From Prorocentrum cordatum (Eukaryota > Sar > Dinophyceae > Prorocentrales > Prorocentraceae), in assembly GCA_963575745.1 (NCBI GenBank), contig CAUYUJ010017830.1:105001-169000 (forward strand): a stretch of 64,000 nt of DNA, read 5' to 3'. Below, in pieces: positions 22,513 through 33,602 of this stretch. Below the pieces are notes generated by a model, which made no database searches, was not told the DNA's origin, and saw nothing but the letters and a program-made list of their open reading frames with translations. The first letter of the stretch is position 1, and each line of letters opens with the position of its first letter. A program made the position numbers and the translations under genes.

Positions 22513-23105
22513 TTCTGTCTTTCCTCGTCGTCTTTGGCGTCGTCGTCGTTTCCGTCGTCGTTGTCGCCGTGGTCGTCCTTCCTCCCTCGTTGTCTTCGTC
22601 GGCGTCTCGTCGTTGTCCCTCCTATTTCGTCGCCGTCGTCGTCGTCGTCGTCGTCGTGGTCTTCACTCCTCCCTCGTCGTTATCCTCCTCCCTCGTCGTC
22701 GTCGTCCGTCGTCGGCGTCTCGTCGTCGTCCCTCCTATTTCGTCGCCGTCGTCGTCGTCTTCGTCGTCGTTGTCATCGTCGTCGTCTTCCCTCCTCCCTC
22801 GTCGTTGTCGTCGTCGGCGTCGCCGTCCTTCCTCCTTCTTCGTCGTTGGCGTCGTCGCCGTCTTCCCTCCTCCATCGTCGTTGTCGTCGTTGTCGCCGTC
22901 GTCGTTTTTTCTCCTCCCTCGTCGTCGTCTCCGTTGGCGACGTCGTCGTCGTCTTCGTCGTCGTCGTCGGCGTCGTTGTCGTCGTCGTCGGTGTCGTCGT
23001 CGTCGTTGTCGTCGTCGAAAACATTGGAGACGTCGTCGGTGTCGTCGCAGTCGCTGTCGGCGGCGCCGTCGTCGTCGATGTCGCTGTCGTCGTCGGCATC
23101 AGTGT
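22441..23105. repeat. (GTC)n microsatellite, about 660 bp
   Basis: Imperfect GTC repeats broken by CCTCCCTC strings. Poly-Ser, poly-Val, poly-Arg and poly-Asp frames are spurious. Confidence 0.9.
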
Positions 23106-23159
23106 CGTGGCCAAGTGCCACGCAGTACCTACCGTGACGGTCTTGTCTGAAGATGTCTT

Positions 23160-23400
23160 GCGACCAAGTTGCGGGTGGGAGGGTGGGATGTTTGCACGAG
23201 CAGTGGAGAGGACAGCTTCAAGACAGTCGAAGTGGATTGCACCACATAGGTTGCTCCTGAAATATTGCACACAAGCTAGTGCACAACATATACCACACCA
23301 CGTAGATTGCACTACCAAGATTGCCCCACCTAGGTTACATAACGTATACGGATAGAAACACCGATTGAGGTCCACGCTGGCTGACATGGACTTTACCCTC
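23160..23400 (+). repeat. GATTGCACCACAT dispersed repeat, longer copy
   Basis: Starts CCAAGTTGCGGGTGGGAGGG, runs through GATTGCACCACAT-type units and ends at GGTCCACGCTGGCTGACAT. Related to 12041-12135 and 21590-21760. Confidence 0.65.
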
Positions 23401-24600
23401 CAACAAGCAAGCGGTGATACTCCATGTGGGAAAACAGTACTCAGTGGATACGAACAGAAGCGAGTGTGCAGTTTGGTGAAGTCCAGGAATCTTTCCCACT
23501 TGGCTCCAATCAAATGGGACGTTCTGTATCTCAAGGAATAATGGATAACCAAAAAAAGAACAAACATATTTATGCCGGCGCGGATCCCAAACCGTGGGGT
23601 AACGCAGCGTGGACGTGCACACTGCAGGGTGTGAACCATGTGGTGCAAGTTTCGGCGGTGGACAGACCTCCCTTTCGTAGACCTCCCGTTAGTGAAAGCG
23701 GCTCAGGACCGAAACCGACGGACCTGGACCCGCAGAAATGACGGCCGCGACGCCCCCTCGCGAGCCGAAAACGGCCAATTCGCCAATCGACGTGCCAGGG
23801 TAGGAGGTCGATCCGCCCCCGAAAGTTTGGCGCGCCCACGAAGCGAGCAACACCACGCACAGCCAGGCGCCGAGCGAGCCTCGACATAAGACCACGCACA
23901 GCCAGGCAACCAAGCGAACCTCAAAACGACAGAACGACAGACCCTTCCGACGCACGGGCCGCACCCAGCAACAAAACCCACGCCGCGCACGGAGAGCCGC
24001 GCCCCCGCGAGGCGTCCACGGACCGTCGCTAGGGCGGCAGCGTGGCGGACCCTCGGCAGACACCCGTCCTGCACAACGGGGCGCCCGCGAGCCGCTCAGC
24101 ACGCGGCGCACGGCGGCAGTGTGGCGAAGCCTCGGCACGCCCACGAGGCGCCCACCGGCGACAGCGTGGCGAGACCTCGACCGACCCATCCGAGTCCCAA
24201 GTGACCGAAGTAAGAACCCCCTGGAACACAACCGCTGCTTGGGGAACCGCCAAAGTCGACTCTCGCAACACGGAGACCCAACGCGTCGAATCTCACACTT
24301 CAAACAAGCTGCGCCGAGGCGAGCCCATGCTCGGGTCGCGGTCAGCTTCGCACTCGCCTCGCTGATCTCAGCCGCCGTGGAGCCGCCATCGGCCGCCCGC
24401 TGTCACGCCCTCTCGTGCACGACCGCTCACGCCACGCTTCCTCCTGCTCCTGGGTCGCCGCTTTCACCTACTCGGTGGAACCGCACAGAGGCAGCTGGTT
24501 CAGCGTGCTGCTGCGATAGCTCTGCGGTGGTCCACCGCTTTGGCAGCCCTCGGCTGCGCCGCGTCCACGACCCTGCTGGGCCCTGAGACGAGGCCGCCTG
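23401..24600. other. GC-rich unassigned sequence
   Basis: Between about 24040 and 24190 several GGCG(A/G)CAGTGTGGCGA..CCTCG strings recur. No exon with a known motif was seen. Confidence 0.4.
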
Positions 24601-24639
24601 GACGCCACTGTTGAGTGGGACCGCGCTCTCCCTCTTCTC

Positions 24640-24960
24640 AGTCCTCCTTCTCCTCCTCTGCCTCCGCCTTCTGCATCCTCCCCCTCCTCATCCCCCTCGA
24701 GTCCTCCTTCGTCTTCCTCTTCTTCCTCTTCTTGTCCTCCTCCTCCTCCTCCGCCTCCTCCTCCCATCACTCCTGTCCTTCCTCACTCTCCTCTCTTTCC
24801 CGTCTCCCTTTCCCCCCTTCTTTCCGCTCCCACTTCCTCCCTCCTTCCCTCACCGCCTCTCTTCCTCCACAGCTTCCTCCTCCTCCCTCTTTCCTCCCAC
24901 GATTTCTCCCCCTCCTCCTCCTCCTCATCCCCCTCGTCGTCCTCCTCCTCCCCATCCATC
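24640..24960. repeat. (CCT)n-rich microsatellite
   Basis: Pyrimidine-rich run on the plus strand. Poly-Leu and poly-Ser frames are spurious. Confidence 0.85.
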
Positions 24961-25442
24961 CATTGAGAGGTCGGCCCGGGCCTGTAATGATATTGATGAG
25001 CGCGATCCGCCACCGTGCCCTCGGCGTGTTGGGGCGCATCGGAACTCCCTTAGCTGCCTGGAAGGGGCTCCTGTAGTTTCCCACCCGCGACCCCCCCTCA
25101 TCGCGTGGGTCTACCGTAGCGAGAGGGAGCTCTAACCAGTAAGACTCGGGACCTGAGCAAACTGCATCAACACCAGCCCGCACACGAGCCCAATCTGAAA
25201 TCTGACGCGAGCTCCCGCTGCAGGCGTCCCCGACAGGTGGGCCGTCAACATCCAGGACGCGCTCTTCGAAAAAGTTGATACAAACCCGACTTCTGGCCTA
25301 CTCGAGTCTTACGTTTCCCCACAAGGAGGTCGATGCGGAGGGAGGACGGCGTGCAACGTTGCGATGCCCAATGACCGCACGGACCGCGCACCACACCTGT
25401 CCAGAGCGGGCGACCGGGCGACAACTCTCGAACGACGTACGC
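24961..25442. other. No gene seen
   Basis: Unique GC-rich sequence; short protein-like minus frames near 24960-25080 have no recognised motif. Confidence 0.4.
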
Positions 25443-25587
25443 TTGAGTCGTGCGTCCCCCTGCAGGCGGATGTGGGAGGACAAATAAAACAATACCCCCA
25501 ACATATTCAAAGGTCAAAAAATCGTTCCCAAACTACTTTTTGACTATTTGTTGAACGTTCCCCCTGTAGAGGGACACGCCCCACTTA
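25443..25587 (+). mobile_element. Family A element, copy 3 (diverged)
   Basis: Left end AGTCGTGCGTCCCCCTGCAGG, right end CCTGTAGAGGGACACGCCCC followed by ACT. The flanks are TG on the left and TA on the right, so the duplication is imperfect. The AT-rich interior is shared with the other A copies. Confidence 0.75.
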
Positions 25588-26422
25588 AGCGTACGCCTCC
25601 ACCCCTGAGACACCCACGGCCCGCCGCCAGCGCGCTTGGCGCGGGCAGGCAGACGCCGCGCTCACCCCCGCTCACGGCTGGGAACAACACTCGCGGACCA
25701 GCTCGACATCACCACCAACGGCTCCATTCACGACGCCCATCTCGGCCCTGCTACCACGAAGGCGCGACCTGGAATCGACTCTGCGCCATGTCACGCACGT
25801 GGGCGCGCTCGCCTTGCATGGCGCCAGTGCGCTCAAGGCCGCGGCAACGGGGGTGTTGGTCTCCCTTGTCCTCGCCGTCTGGGCCCTAGCCGTGTCTGGC
25901 GCGGTCTCGTCCGTCTGCTCCTTGCAATAGCTGCACGGCGTCGCCAGATGCACCGCAATCGCGATCAAGTCCGTCATCTCTCTCGAGCTCAACACCACCG
26001 ATCGCGGGATCTGGCGGGCTTGTCGCACGCGACCTCTGCGCGCACGTCGGCCGCCGAACCCCGCGCCACACTCAGCGCAAACATCCGCGTCCTCATGGCG
26101 CAACGTGTCCAAACGCCCGTACCTGAGCGTCGCCCCCGCACTCTGCCAGCCGTGATGGCCAAGCATGGTACCCCTCTAAGCCGGCAGTTCACCCTCGGGG
26201 CCACGAAACGACCTGACAGGTGAGCCTCGGCGCCGAGATCGCCCGTTTTCTTCCCGTCGTCGACCTTCCTGGCCCGCAAGCCGCTGCAGGGGCTCCGGCG
26301 ACGCCCAGGAGATCCTCGCGCCCAAGTGGTCCACGCAGCTCGGGCCGTCGCGCATCGGCATATCATTGACCGCGGCGCTGTGACTCCATGTCGCAGGTGA
26401 CCTCGCAGCCCAGCTGCTCGAA
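25588..26422. other. GC-rich unassigned sequence
   Basis: Several overlapping frames are open on both strands. A minus-strand REMTDLIAIAVHLATPCSYC stretch (about 25921-25985) was considered and rejected as a confident call. Confidence 0.4.
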
Positions 26423-26601
26423 TACAGTCGGGGCGTTGACCTAAGGAACCCTAAATAAGGAACGAGCCCCTATTTTCCATAAGTTAAACCTCGATTTCAT
26501 AGCGAAAACATAAGGAAAACCTGAGGCAAGCTGCGAAACACTTAAGGAACGCGGAGCCCCTCCCCAACGAAAAGGGTTCCTTCTTCAGGGCCCCGACTGT
26601 A
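26423..26601 (+). mobile_element. Family B element, copy 4
   Basis: 179 bp between TA dinucleotides. Ends CAGTCGGGGCGTTGACC and TTCAGGGCCCCGACTG are close to perfect inverted repeats over the outer 10 bp. Confidence 0.9.
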
Positions 26602-27200
26602 GGTGCCGCGCGACCTCGCTGTCCACAGCCGCCGAGGCCGCCCCGCACGGCCCCGCCGCCCCTGCAGAGGGGGGCTGCGCGGGCCCCTGGCGAACGAGGG
26701 AAGCACGCGGCGCCTCGTCCGCGAAGGCAGCGCCATGCGGTGCGGCCACTTTCCGCGGGTGGTCGGACAATCTGCGTGCAGTCCCCCGATCGAAAGGACT
26801 ATCAAGCCTGCTCGGATGCTGATGTGTTTTGTGTGCCAAGCGCAGGTAGCTTTCGCCCTCCAGGGGCTCTTCAGCCGAAATGGCACTGCACAGAAGCATC
26901 GGATGAAAGGTCGCATCATCTGCGAGGTGGGCCTTGCTCTCCTGCGAGCTCGCGGCCCCTCTTGCGCCGACGCTCAGGATGCTCGAGAGCGCCCGCGCGG
27001 CTCTCCTCGCGCCGATCTCCGTCGGCGACTTGAGCGTGCGCGCCAGGAGCTCCGCGCCCACCTTGGCGTCCCAGCGGCCCGCTGCCGCGCAGCGCAGGGT
27101 CCCCGCCCATCTGCGGAAGTTCGCCACCTCGACGCGCTTCGCCGACCTCGGGCCGCTATCGGAGCTCGATCGGCCTCCACGTGCATCGGGCTCCCTCCAG
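26602..27200 (-). CDS. Possible exon(s), function unknown
   Basis: The minus strand at about 26920-27160 has a protein-like frame (for example VANFRRWAGTLRCAAAGRWD, later ELLARTLKSPTEIGARRAAR) with GC-rich third positions. No family was recognised, splice borders are not fixed and the other frames are also open, so this is a weak call. Confidence 0.22.
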
Positions 27201-27334
27201 CGCGGGTGACGCTCCCCTGGCGCAGCCTGCCCCGCTCGCTGGCGGTGGCTGTAGCGCCCCTCGCGGAGTACCTCCGCCGCCCTCAGGTGGAATACCTCCC
27301 TCGGGTGCTCCGCGACGACCAGGGCAGGAGAGCC

Positions 27335-27560
27335 CAGACTCGAATCGACAAATCAGACCGTCGATCGAAATTCATCGGATCGGCGGAGATCGGCAGCCGA
27401 ATCGGGAACGATCGAACCGGCGGAACTCGGCAGGCTGGTCTGCCTCCAATGAGACATCGGAGCCCGAGTCGGAAGCCCGAGCCGAATCGGATCGGAATCG
27501 GAGGCCCTCGGGAACGAGTCGACTCGAAGCGGAGGAGTCGCAGCGAGCCCTGCCAGGGCG
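27335..27560 (+). repeat. GATCGGAATCG-rich repeat family P, copy 1
   Basis: Paralogous to 38190-38395. Both contain GGATCGGCGGA(G/A)AT(C/T)GG, GCAGCCGAATCGGGAA and end GCGAGCCCTGC or ACGAGCCCTGC. Runs of GAATCG/GATCGG make it look like a degenerate hexamer array. Confidence 0.75.
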
Positions 27561-27675
27561 GCCACGCGCTCACCTCAGCCGCGCACGTCGCCCGCGGGAC
27601 CCTCGACCAGCGCCCCTGTCCAAAAGATCCCAGCCCGGTCCTGCACGGTTTCCCCCGGGGCCGTAGGCGACCCGA

Positions 27676-27813
27676 GGAGGGGGAGGAGGAGGAGGAGGAG
27701 GATGAGGCGGAGGAGGAGGAGGAGGAGGAGGAGGAGGAGGAGGAGGAGGAGGAGGGGGAAGAGAAGGAGGGCGAGGAGGGGAGGAGGAGGGCGAGGAGGG
27801 CCAAGAGGAGGAG
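27676..27813. repeat. (GAG)n microsatellite abutting the gap
   Basis: GAG/GGA repeats run directly into the N block. Confidence 0.9.
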
Positions 27814-27913
27814 NNNNNNNNNNNNNNNNNNNNNNNNNNNNNNNNNNNNNNNNNNNNNNNNNNNNNNNNNNNNNNNNNNNNNNNNNNNNNNNNNNNNNNN
27901 NNNNNNNNNNNNN
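27814..27913. other. Assembly gap (100 N)
   Basis: Exactly 100 Ns, the usual placeholder for a gap of unknown size. It lies between purine-rich repeats on both sides. Confidence 0.98.
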
Positions 27914-28024
27914 GGGGAGGGGGGGGTCGCCGCGGGGCGCCTCGCAGGCGTCTCGGGGGCTCGACGTGCCGGACCCCGGCCCGCACGCCAGGGCCCGCGA
28001 GGCCCTTCAGGGCCCTGCCAGATT

Positions 28025-28546
28025 GAAGTCGGGCGTGTCCCCATGCAGGGGCCTTGGGACACACAAAGAAGTACACACACAAATAACAGGATTCCCCACA
28101 TTTTTTCATATTCTCTGAGTTTTTGTCTCCCCCCACTTCATATTTTCCCATACTTTCCTGGGGGTCGACGATTAATTGTTTCTGTGTTTTTTCCTCTCTT
28201 GAATTATGTTGTTCCCATCCTACTTAAGGACCGCATCCCAGAAATGATTTGGAGCACCCGGAAACGTGTCAAAAGAGTGTCGAAGACAGTGTCGAAACAG
28301 TGTCGGGCGAGTGTGTCCCAGGGCCCGGCACGTGAAAACCCTTGAGTTTCGGTACTTTTTCTGGCGCTCGAAATTCTTTCTGGCGGTCAAAGCTAAAGTA
28401 GGTTGGAGCATCATACGACGGAAACAAAATAAACAAGTACTCTAAACATACCCCCAAAATATGCAAAAAGTGTCCAAACATAATCCCCCGACTATTTTTG
28501 GACTAGTTTTGGATATTCCCCATGTAGAGGGACAGGCCCGACTGAA
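28025..28546 (+). mobile_element. Family A element, copy 4, with a nested family C insertion
   Basis: Left end AGTCGGGCGTGTCCCCATGC at about 28027 and right end GTAGAGGGACAGGCCCGACT ending at about 28543 are the two A ends, about 515 bp apart instead of 150. The extra sequence includes 28048-28205, which shares ACACACAAATAACAGG and GTCGACGATTAATTGT with family C at 17384-17604. Confidence 0.75.
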
Positions 28547-28715
28547 TGCCAGACGCTGCCGGATCCTGCGCGCTGGCCCGGGTCAGTGCGCCCCTGGCTT
28601 CCCAGACCCCCCCCCGGGCAATGCAGACATCACGACGGGAGGTTTTTCGCCATGTTCGGCCTCCCAAGGCCCTTGCGGGGCCTCGGGACCGTCAAAAAAC
28701 GACTCAGGATGAACT

Positions 28716-29140
28716 GAGCAGGGACCGACCGTCCCGGCAGTCCGATAGTCATACCACGAAATGTTCTTAGAACCCCAAAATGTTCCAAGAGCGAAAACAA
28801 TGCTCTTAGAACATAAATCCGATGTGTTAAAACGAGAAGACAGTCCCAGCCAGAAATGTTCTAAGAACATTTCGTGGGAGCCACAAAAGGTTCTTAGAAC
28901 ATTGTTTGGTGGGGCTATACAGTCGTCGGTCTGACCTAAGGAGCGATCAATAAGGAACGAAGCCCAATTTTTACCCCAAGGAATAACGCATAAGGAGCGA
29001 TCAATAACAAATAACGCATAAGGAACTGTAGATAACGCATGCAAGCCTAAGGAACGACCGAGCCCCTTTTGAAAAGTAAGTGTTCCTTATTCAAGCCGCT
29101 CACTGTAGGCGAGCCGGGACGCTGCGCCACTGCTTGGACG
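28716..29140 (+). repeat. Family D repeat, copy 2, split by a B element
   Basis: 28716-28917 and 29108-29140 together match 2268-2498. The interruption is the B element at 28918-29107. Confidence 0.8.
28918..29107 (+). mobile_element. Family B element, copy 5, nested in family D
   Basis: TA-flanked, with left CAGTCGTCGGTCTGACC and right GCCGCTCACTG. The interior has several AAGGA(A/G)CGA(T/C)CAATAA repeats. Comparison with the uninterrupted copy at 2268-2498 shows the insertion point after GGTGGGGCTA. Confidence 0.8.
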
Positions 29141-29281
29141 AAGCACCGGCCCCGGGGAAGAGGGGCCAACACCACGGGAACAAAAAAAACACCGCGCCGG
29201 GCGCCTGGGTTTTTGCAGGGCCCCGGGAGGTCCGGCTCTCTGGCCGACCCCCGTCTGCCTCGACTCCCGTCACGCGAGCCT

Positions 29282-29436
29282 TAGGTCGGGCATGTCCTCC
29301 TACAGGCGGGACTTGGAGGAACAGTTGACAATGGCCAACACAGATTCCAGACATGGCGTACAATAGTAATCAACAAACATCGTCCCCAGACCATGTTTGT
29401 GGACTGTTTTTGGAGAGGCCTCCTGTATCGTCGGGC
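29282..29436 (+). mobile_element. Family A element, copy 5, right end decayed
   Basis: Left end TAGGTCGGGCATGTCCTCCT is intact; the right end is only recognisable as CCTGTATCGTCGGGCT. Confidence 0.65.
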
Positions 29437-29814
29437 TGCTGAAAGGAAGGAACGCCACATAAGGCACGAAGTCCCTCTGTGGCTTCCAACAAGCCCGGGT
29501 GCACGAGAAGGGCCAGAGGCACGACCACGGAGGGATGCAAGGAACCTCCAAGCTCCCTCTTCACAGGCCCCTGCAACGGTTCATTTCCATTGAGGGAACT
29601 GCCTCGTTGGAAGACAACCGTTTGAAGACCTTCAATCATGCCAAAACAATGTTCTCGGGATGTCCACGCCACGGATCAACCTTGCTGCTGCGTCCTGACG
29701 ATCTGGAATCGTGCCAACCCGCCATCAACATCGCGAATCAACATAACTGGTGCAACCGCGTAATCCATAATCCTTCCAAAGCACAATTTCTGGTGCGTTG
29801 ATCATGGGAATTCG
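29437..29814. other. No gene seen
   Basis: Unique sequence with no recognisable domain in either strand. Confidence 0.45.
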
Positions 29815-30285
29815 TGGAATTCTTGCAACTTTTTACAACGAGTGTGCGCGGCGCTAAAGCGAGAATCGCATTTTGAGAAGGAACCGCCCTCAATCCGTGA
29901 AGCTCCTGTGTAATGTTACAACGAATGTGCGCGTGGCGCTAAGGCGAGAGCCACATGTTGAAAACCACCCGCCCTCAATCCGTGAAGCTCTTGCAATGTT
30001 TTACAACGAGTGTGCGCGGCGCTAACGCGAGAGCCACAGTTTGAAAAGGAGCCGCCCTCAATTCGTGAAGCCCTTGCAACATTTTACGACGACCCGCCCT
30101 CAATGCGTGAATCTCTTGCATTTGTGCAACGAATGTGCGCGGCGCTAAAACGAGAGCCACATAAAAACAACAACCCGCGCTTAATCCGTGAAACTCTTGC
30201 AAAGTTTGATAACGAATGTGCGCGGCGCTGAGGCGAGAGCCACATTTTGAAAACGACCCACCCTCCATCTGTGAAGCTGTTTTCA
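29815..30285. repeat. 84-bp tandem array, 5-6 copies
   Basis: The anchor GTGCGCG lies at 29844, 29928, 30012, 30135 and 30218. Units contain TACAACGA(G/A)TGTGCGCGGC and CCGCCCTCAATCCGTGAAGC. Reverse-complement relatives lie at 44520-44735 and near 45828-45880. Confidence 0.85.
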
Positions 30286-30398
30286 TTTTTCAGCTTCAGA
30301 ATCACAAATTGTAAGGAAGTCTCAGGCGAATCGCCCGGCCCGCCCTACAAACTGGCCTCGGGCTGCGACAGGGAACAAATATTTCTAAGGAGAAGGAA

Positions 30399-30476
30399 TG
30401 AGGAGGAGGAGGAGGAGGAGGAGGAGGAGGAGGAGGAGGAGGAGGAGGAGGAGGAGGAGGAGGAGGAGGAGGAAGA
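30399..30476. repeat. (GAG)n microsatellite
   Basis: Uninterrupted GAG run of about 26 units. Confidence 0.95.
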
Positions 30477-30559
30477 GGGGGCGGGGGATGGGCAAGCTCC
30501 GTCGGGAGGTTAGTCGCCCACCCCCCGCTGAATGTCCCACCTCGCCGCCCGCCTGATCC

Positions 30560-31260
30560 GTGACGAACCCGCCGCCGTGTGCCTTGCAGCCCCCGCTCTT
30601 CCCTCGCGTGGTGGACTCGCCCCCCCGCCCCCCGCGATGCCGCGCGCCCTCTCGCTGCCCCCGTGGGGCCCCCGGCGGCGGCCCTGCCCGGTGGCCCCTC
30701 CGCGGGGGCCGCGGGGCTATGCTGCCGTCGGGCCCTCGCGAAGCTCGGGCTCCCGCGGCGCCGCGCCTGTCGCCCCGACCGCCGCCGTCGAACGGCGTCT
30801 GGTGCTGTCGCGCGTGAGTGGGCCGTCCAACGATCCTCTGGCCGCCTTCTCGCTCGCGAGGCTCCCGAGGCGGCCGCCGAGGTCGTCGAGAGTCGCTCGC
30901 GCCCGGGCTCCCCCCGCGGTGCAGGAGGTGCCCATGCCCGGCGGATTGTGGCCCCAGAGCTCGCGCCCGATGTCGTCGGGGACGGCGCTGAATCAAACCG
31001 TGAACTTCAACGCAGAGCCTCGGTCGAAGACGCCGAGGTTTACCTGATCTGGCGCATTCTCTGGCCTTGCCAATCGGCACCGAGGGGTATCGCTCATGGC
31101 GGCAAGGGCCCCGAGGATATACCGTGCTCGGCGGGCCGTCCGGCCCCGAGGGCATCGCACTCGGCGACCCGTCGTCCAGGGCGATAGCCGTGCAGCAGAC
31201 ATCCTCGTCGCCGCTCGCTTCCGCTGCCATCTCGAACGCCGCTGCGGGGCCGTGCTGCCC
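30560..31260 (-). CDS. Possible exons, function unknown
   Basis: Two protein-like minus-strand stretches in GC-rich sequence. One near 31044-31233 contains EMAAEASGDEDVCCTAIALD and ends at a CAG|GTAAAC-like donor (31043). The other, near 30740-31000, contains DDIGRELWGHNPPG and LDDLGGRLGSLASEKAA. No family was recognised. They could belong to the channel gene or to another gene; frames on the other strand are open too. Confidence 0.25.
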
Positions 31261-32756
31261 AGATTGTCCGCCAGGCGTGCCCCCCAACCTTGCCTCCGCC
31301 GTCCTCTTCCAGGGCACGCCGACTTGTGGGGGGGGGGGTACTTGTTCCACACGTGTTTTTGTTCCGACGTTTCCCGACCCCTGCCGCCCCGCTGGAAATC
31401 GAGGGTAAGTTTGGGCCTTTGGGTTGGGTTGGGGTAGTTTGCTGGGTGGTGGGTATCTATCCAGGGCAGTTGCCGCCACGCTGTCACCCCAGTCCCCCAG
31501 GCAGGCGCAAGCCCCGAACATTAGAACCGACTGCTCGACTCCAGCACGATCGATCGGGGAGTCCGAAGAACTCGCCCCCTCTCTGGTGCCCACCGGCTGC
31601 CTCTTCGGCGTTGCGGGCACCGACCCCATCAGCGCATCAAGCATCTAATATCGATATCGCTCGGGAAGACGCCACGACCGCGAGGAGCGTCGCCGAGCGG
31701 CTCGTCCCGCCACATGCGAGGCTACATCTGGCGCGCCCCAGCCGACTGGAATCAGCTCACAAAAGCTACCATCATGCAATCATGTCGATGCAAGGAGGGT
31801 GTCGAGAGAAGATCGGGTGCCAACCTTTTGAAACTGTGAGTCCACAGGGGGGCCCACTAAGGCCTTCGAAGCCCCCAAGACGCCTCAAGGAGGCCTCCAG
31901 CAAAGCCAATAACACAGACATGTATATTGGGTCTATGTGTGTTGTTGCATCCGAGAGCTTCCGGCCTCAATGCGATCTCGGGAAAGGCTTCAACTCCCAA
32001 GAACTTGGACATTCCAACACGCCCGCAAGAAAACACTGAGATGGCGGCCCGATAAAGCCCACAACACCACAGCCCAAGCATTTGCCAAAATGGCCCCGAT
32101 ATGGTTCAACCAACCGCTTTCGGGATAGCTCAACAATAACAATCACGTCCAAGAGCTTTTGAGAAAACCTCAAGATCCCCTCCGAGATAGCCCCTGAGAG
32201 GTCTCCTATCATGTGCCCCAAGAAAGTGCCCGAGAAGCAATGCAACGTCGCGGCTGCGCCACGCTGCAACATCGTAGCAATGCTCACTAAACGATCCCAA
32301 AATGGTACGGAGCTTGTAGGGAGCAACCGGTATAGCCAACATGCATGCGTTTGAATGCTACGATGGCGCAGTGGCGGGGTTAGCCGCAGGCAGTTAGATC
32401 TGCGAGAAGGCGACGAACAACATGTAGAAGAAGGCGGCCGTGAAACCTTGGGGAGACCAGGATACAATGGCGGACACGAGACTTTAGAGAGTTCCGACAT
32501 GAAACGTGGGCATGTCCCCCAAGACCCTGTGCACTTGCCCCCCAGTGTTGCTGCACGCTTCGGGCTTCTCGCTCAGTGGGGCTGGCGTGATGCACGCAGT
32601 CTGGGCTGCCGCAAACCAGCGCCATATCGCACCTGGAGACGGCCGTCCGAAGAGCTCGAAGGGCCAAACAGAGCAGCAAACCTGCACTGGCCAATCTCGT
32701 CATGGGGGTGCTGCGCCCAGACTCCGACGTCCGGATTTTTTCCTCAACGTCGACGT
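31261..32756. other. No gene seen
   Basis: Includes a family-H-like CCCAAGA-rich stretch near 31855-32300. No domain or convincing exon. Confidence 0.4.
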
Positions 32757-32847
32757 TCCCTTCGGGTTTCGAGGGGTGCATCCCCAACTGGGGGGTACTT
32801 TAGTGGGGGTCTCGAAGGGGATGGGGATGGGGGTCGGTTAAGCGATA
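32757..32847 (+). mobile_element. Family E element, left end missing
   Basis: CCCTTCGGGTTTCGAG ... GTCTCGAAGGGGATGGGGAT ... TTAAGCGATA matches the right half of the complete element at 48683-48860. No left inverted end was found upstream. Confidence 0.6.
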
Positions 32848-33103
32848 CTGAACATAGCGGAAAAGAAAACCCGTCGAATTTTCTTCCCTTTGCGAGGGGC
32901 TCTGGCAATGCAGCAGGCCTCTCGCCTGCCCAGGTCCTCGAACCGCTGACCCCACGAATCCTTGCACTGGCCTTGCAGAAGCGCTGCAGCGGATTTCTCC
33001 GTGGATTTTTGCCCGAATCGGCGAGCGGACAACGAAATGAAACTCGCGTGGATTCTTTTTGGTGTTCATTCCTGGCAAACAAAAAAATCACCGCGACATT
33101 CAC

Positions 33104-33173
33104 CTCGGAATCCGGGACGGATTTCTCCAGGACCCTCTGGGCCCGTCCTATCGTTTTCCGGATGACATCCGCT
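33104..33173 (-). CDS. Possible exon with good splice borders
   Basis: GTCGCAG acceptor, then (A)DVIRKTIGRAQRVLEKSVPD-SE, then GAG|GTGAAT donor. It is an amphipathic basic helix of the sort that could follow S6 in the channel (between pore at 38.5 kb and EF-hand at 17.2 kb), but without S6 the assignment is only positional. Confidence 0.35.
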
Positions 33174-33311
33174 CTGCGACGTTGGCGCCGTGGCACGAGC
33201 AGTCCGACCCCCCACCCCGAGAGCAGGCACCGCGTCAGCTCCTTGGGCGGCCCCCCGTGGCCTGAGGCAGTGCGCCTGGGCGCCTCCCCCGGCCCCTCCA
33301 TGATGTATCCT

Positions 33312-33479
33312 TAGGTCGGGCATGCCCCCCTGCAGGCGGATGGTGGACGAAAATGCACATATTCAAAAAATGCTCAGCAATGAGCAACAATGGTCAACCA
33401 ATCGTCACCAGATTTTGTTGTCAGAATACCTAGTTTTGACTAGTGGATATTTTTCTTGTGGAGGGGCACGCCCGACTCA
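33312..33479 (+). mobile_element. Family A element, copy 6
   Basis: Left end TAGGTCGGGCATGCCCCCCT, right end TGTGGAGGGGCACGCCCGAC followed by TCA. The right flank is CA instead of TA. Confidence 0.75.
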
Positions 33480-33602
33480 CATGTATCCCTCCTCGTTCCC
33501 CTCTCCCGTGTCCGAAGCTGGCCTTCCATCGGAGCATCGGGGCATCCTTGGTCGCCTCCATTGCCAGAGACGCCACATGAAGAACAGTCGTCGGTAACGG
33601 AA

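Noticed and set aside
22151-23355. Ser/Val/Arg-rich frames over 300 residues
   Set aside because: Translations of a (GTC)n microsatellite.
25921-25985. REMTDLIAIAVHLATPCSYC, resembling the CxxC region of carboxymuconolactone decarboxylase/AhpD proteins
   Set aside because: Only about 20 residues match, the usual His after CxxC is missing, no neighbouring exon fits, and another minus frame over the same bases is equally protein-like.
32360-32400. TGGCGCAGTGG string like a tRNA A box
   Set aside because: No B box (GGTTCGANTCC) or clover-leaf downstream.
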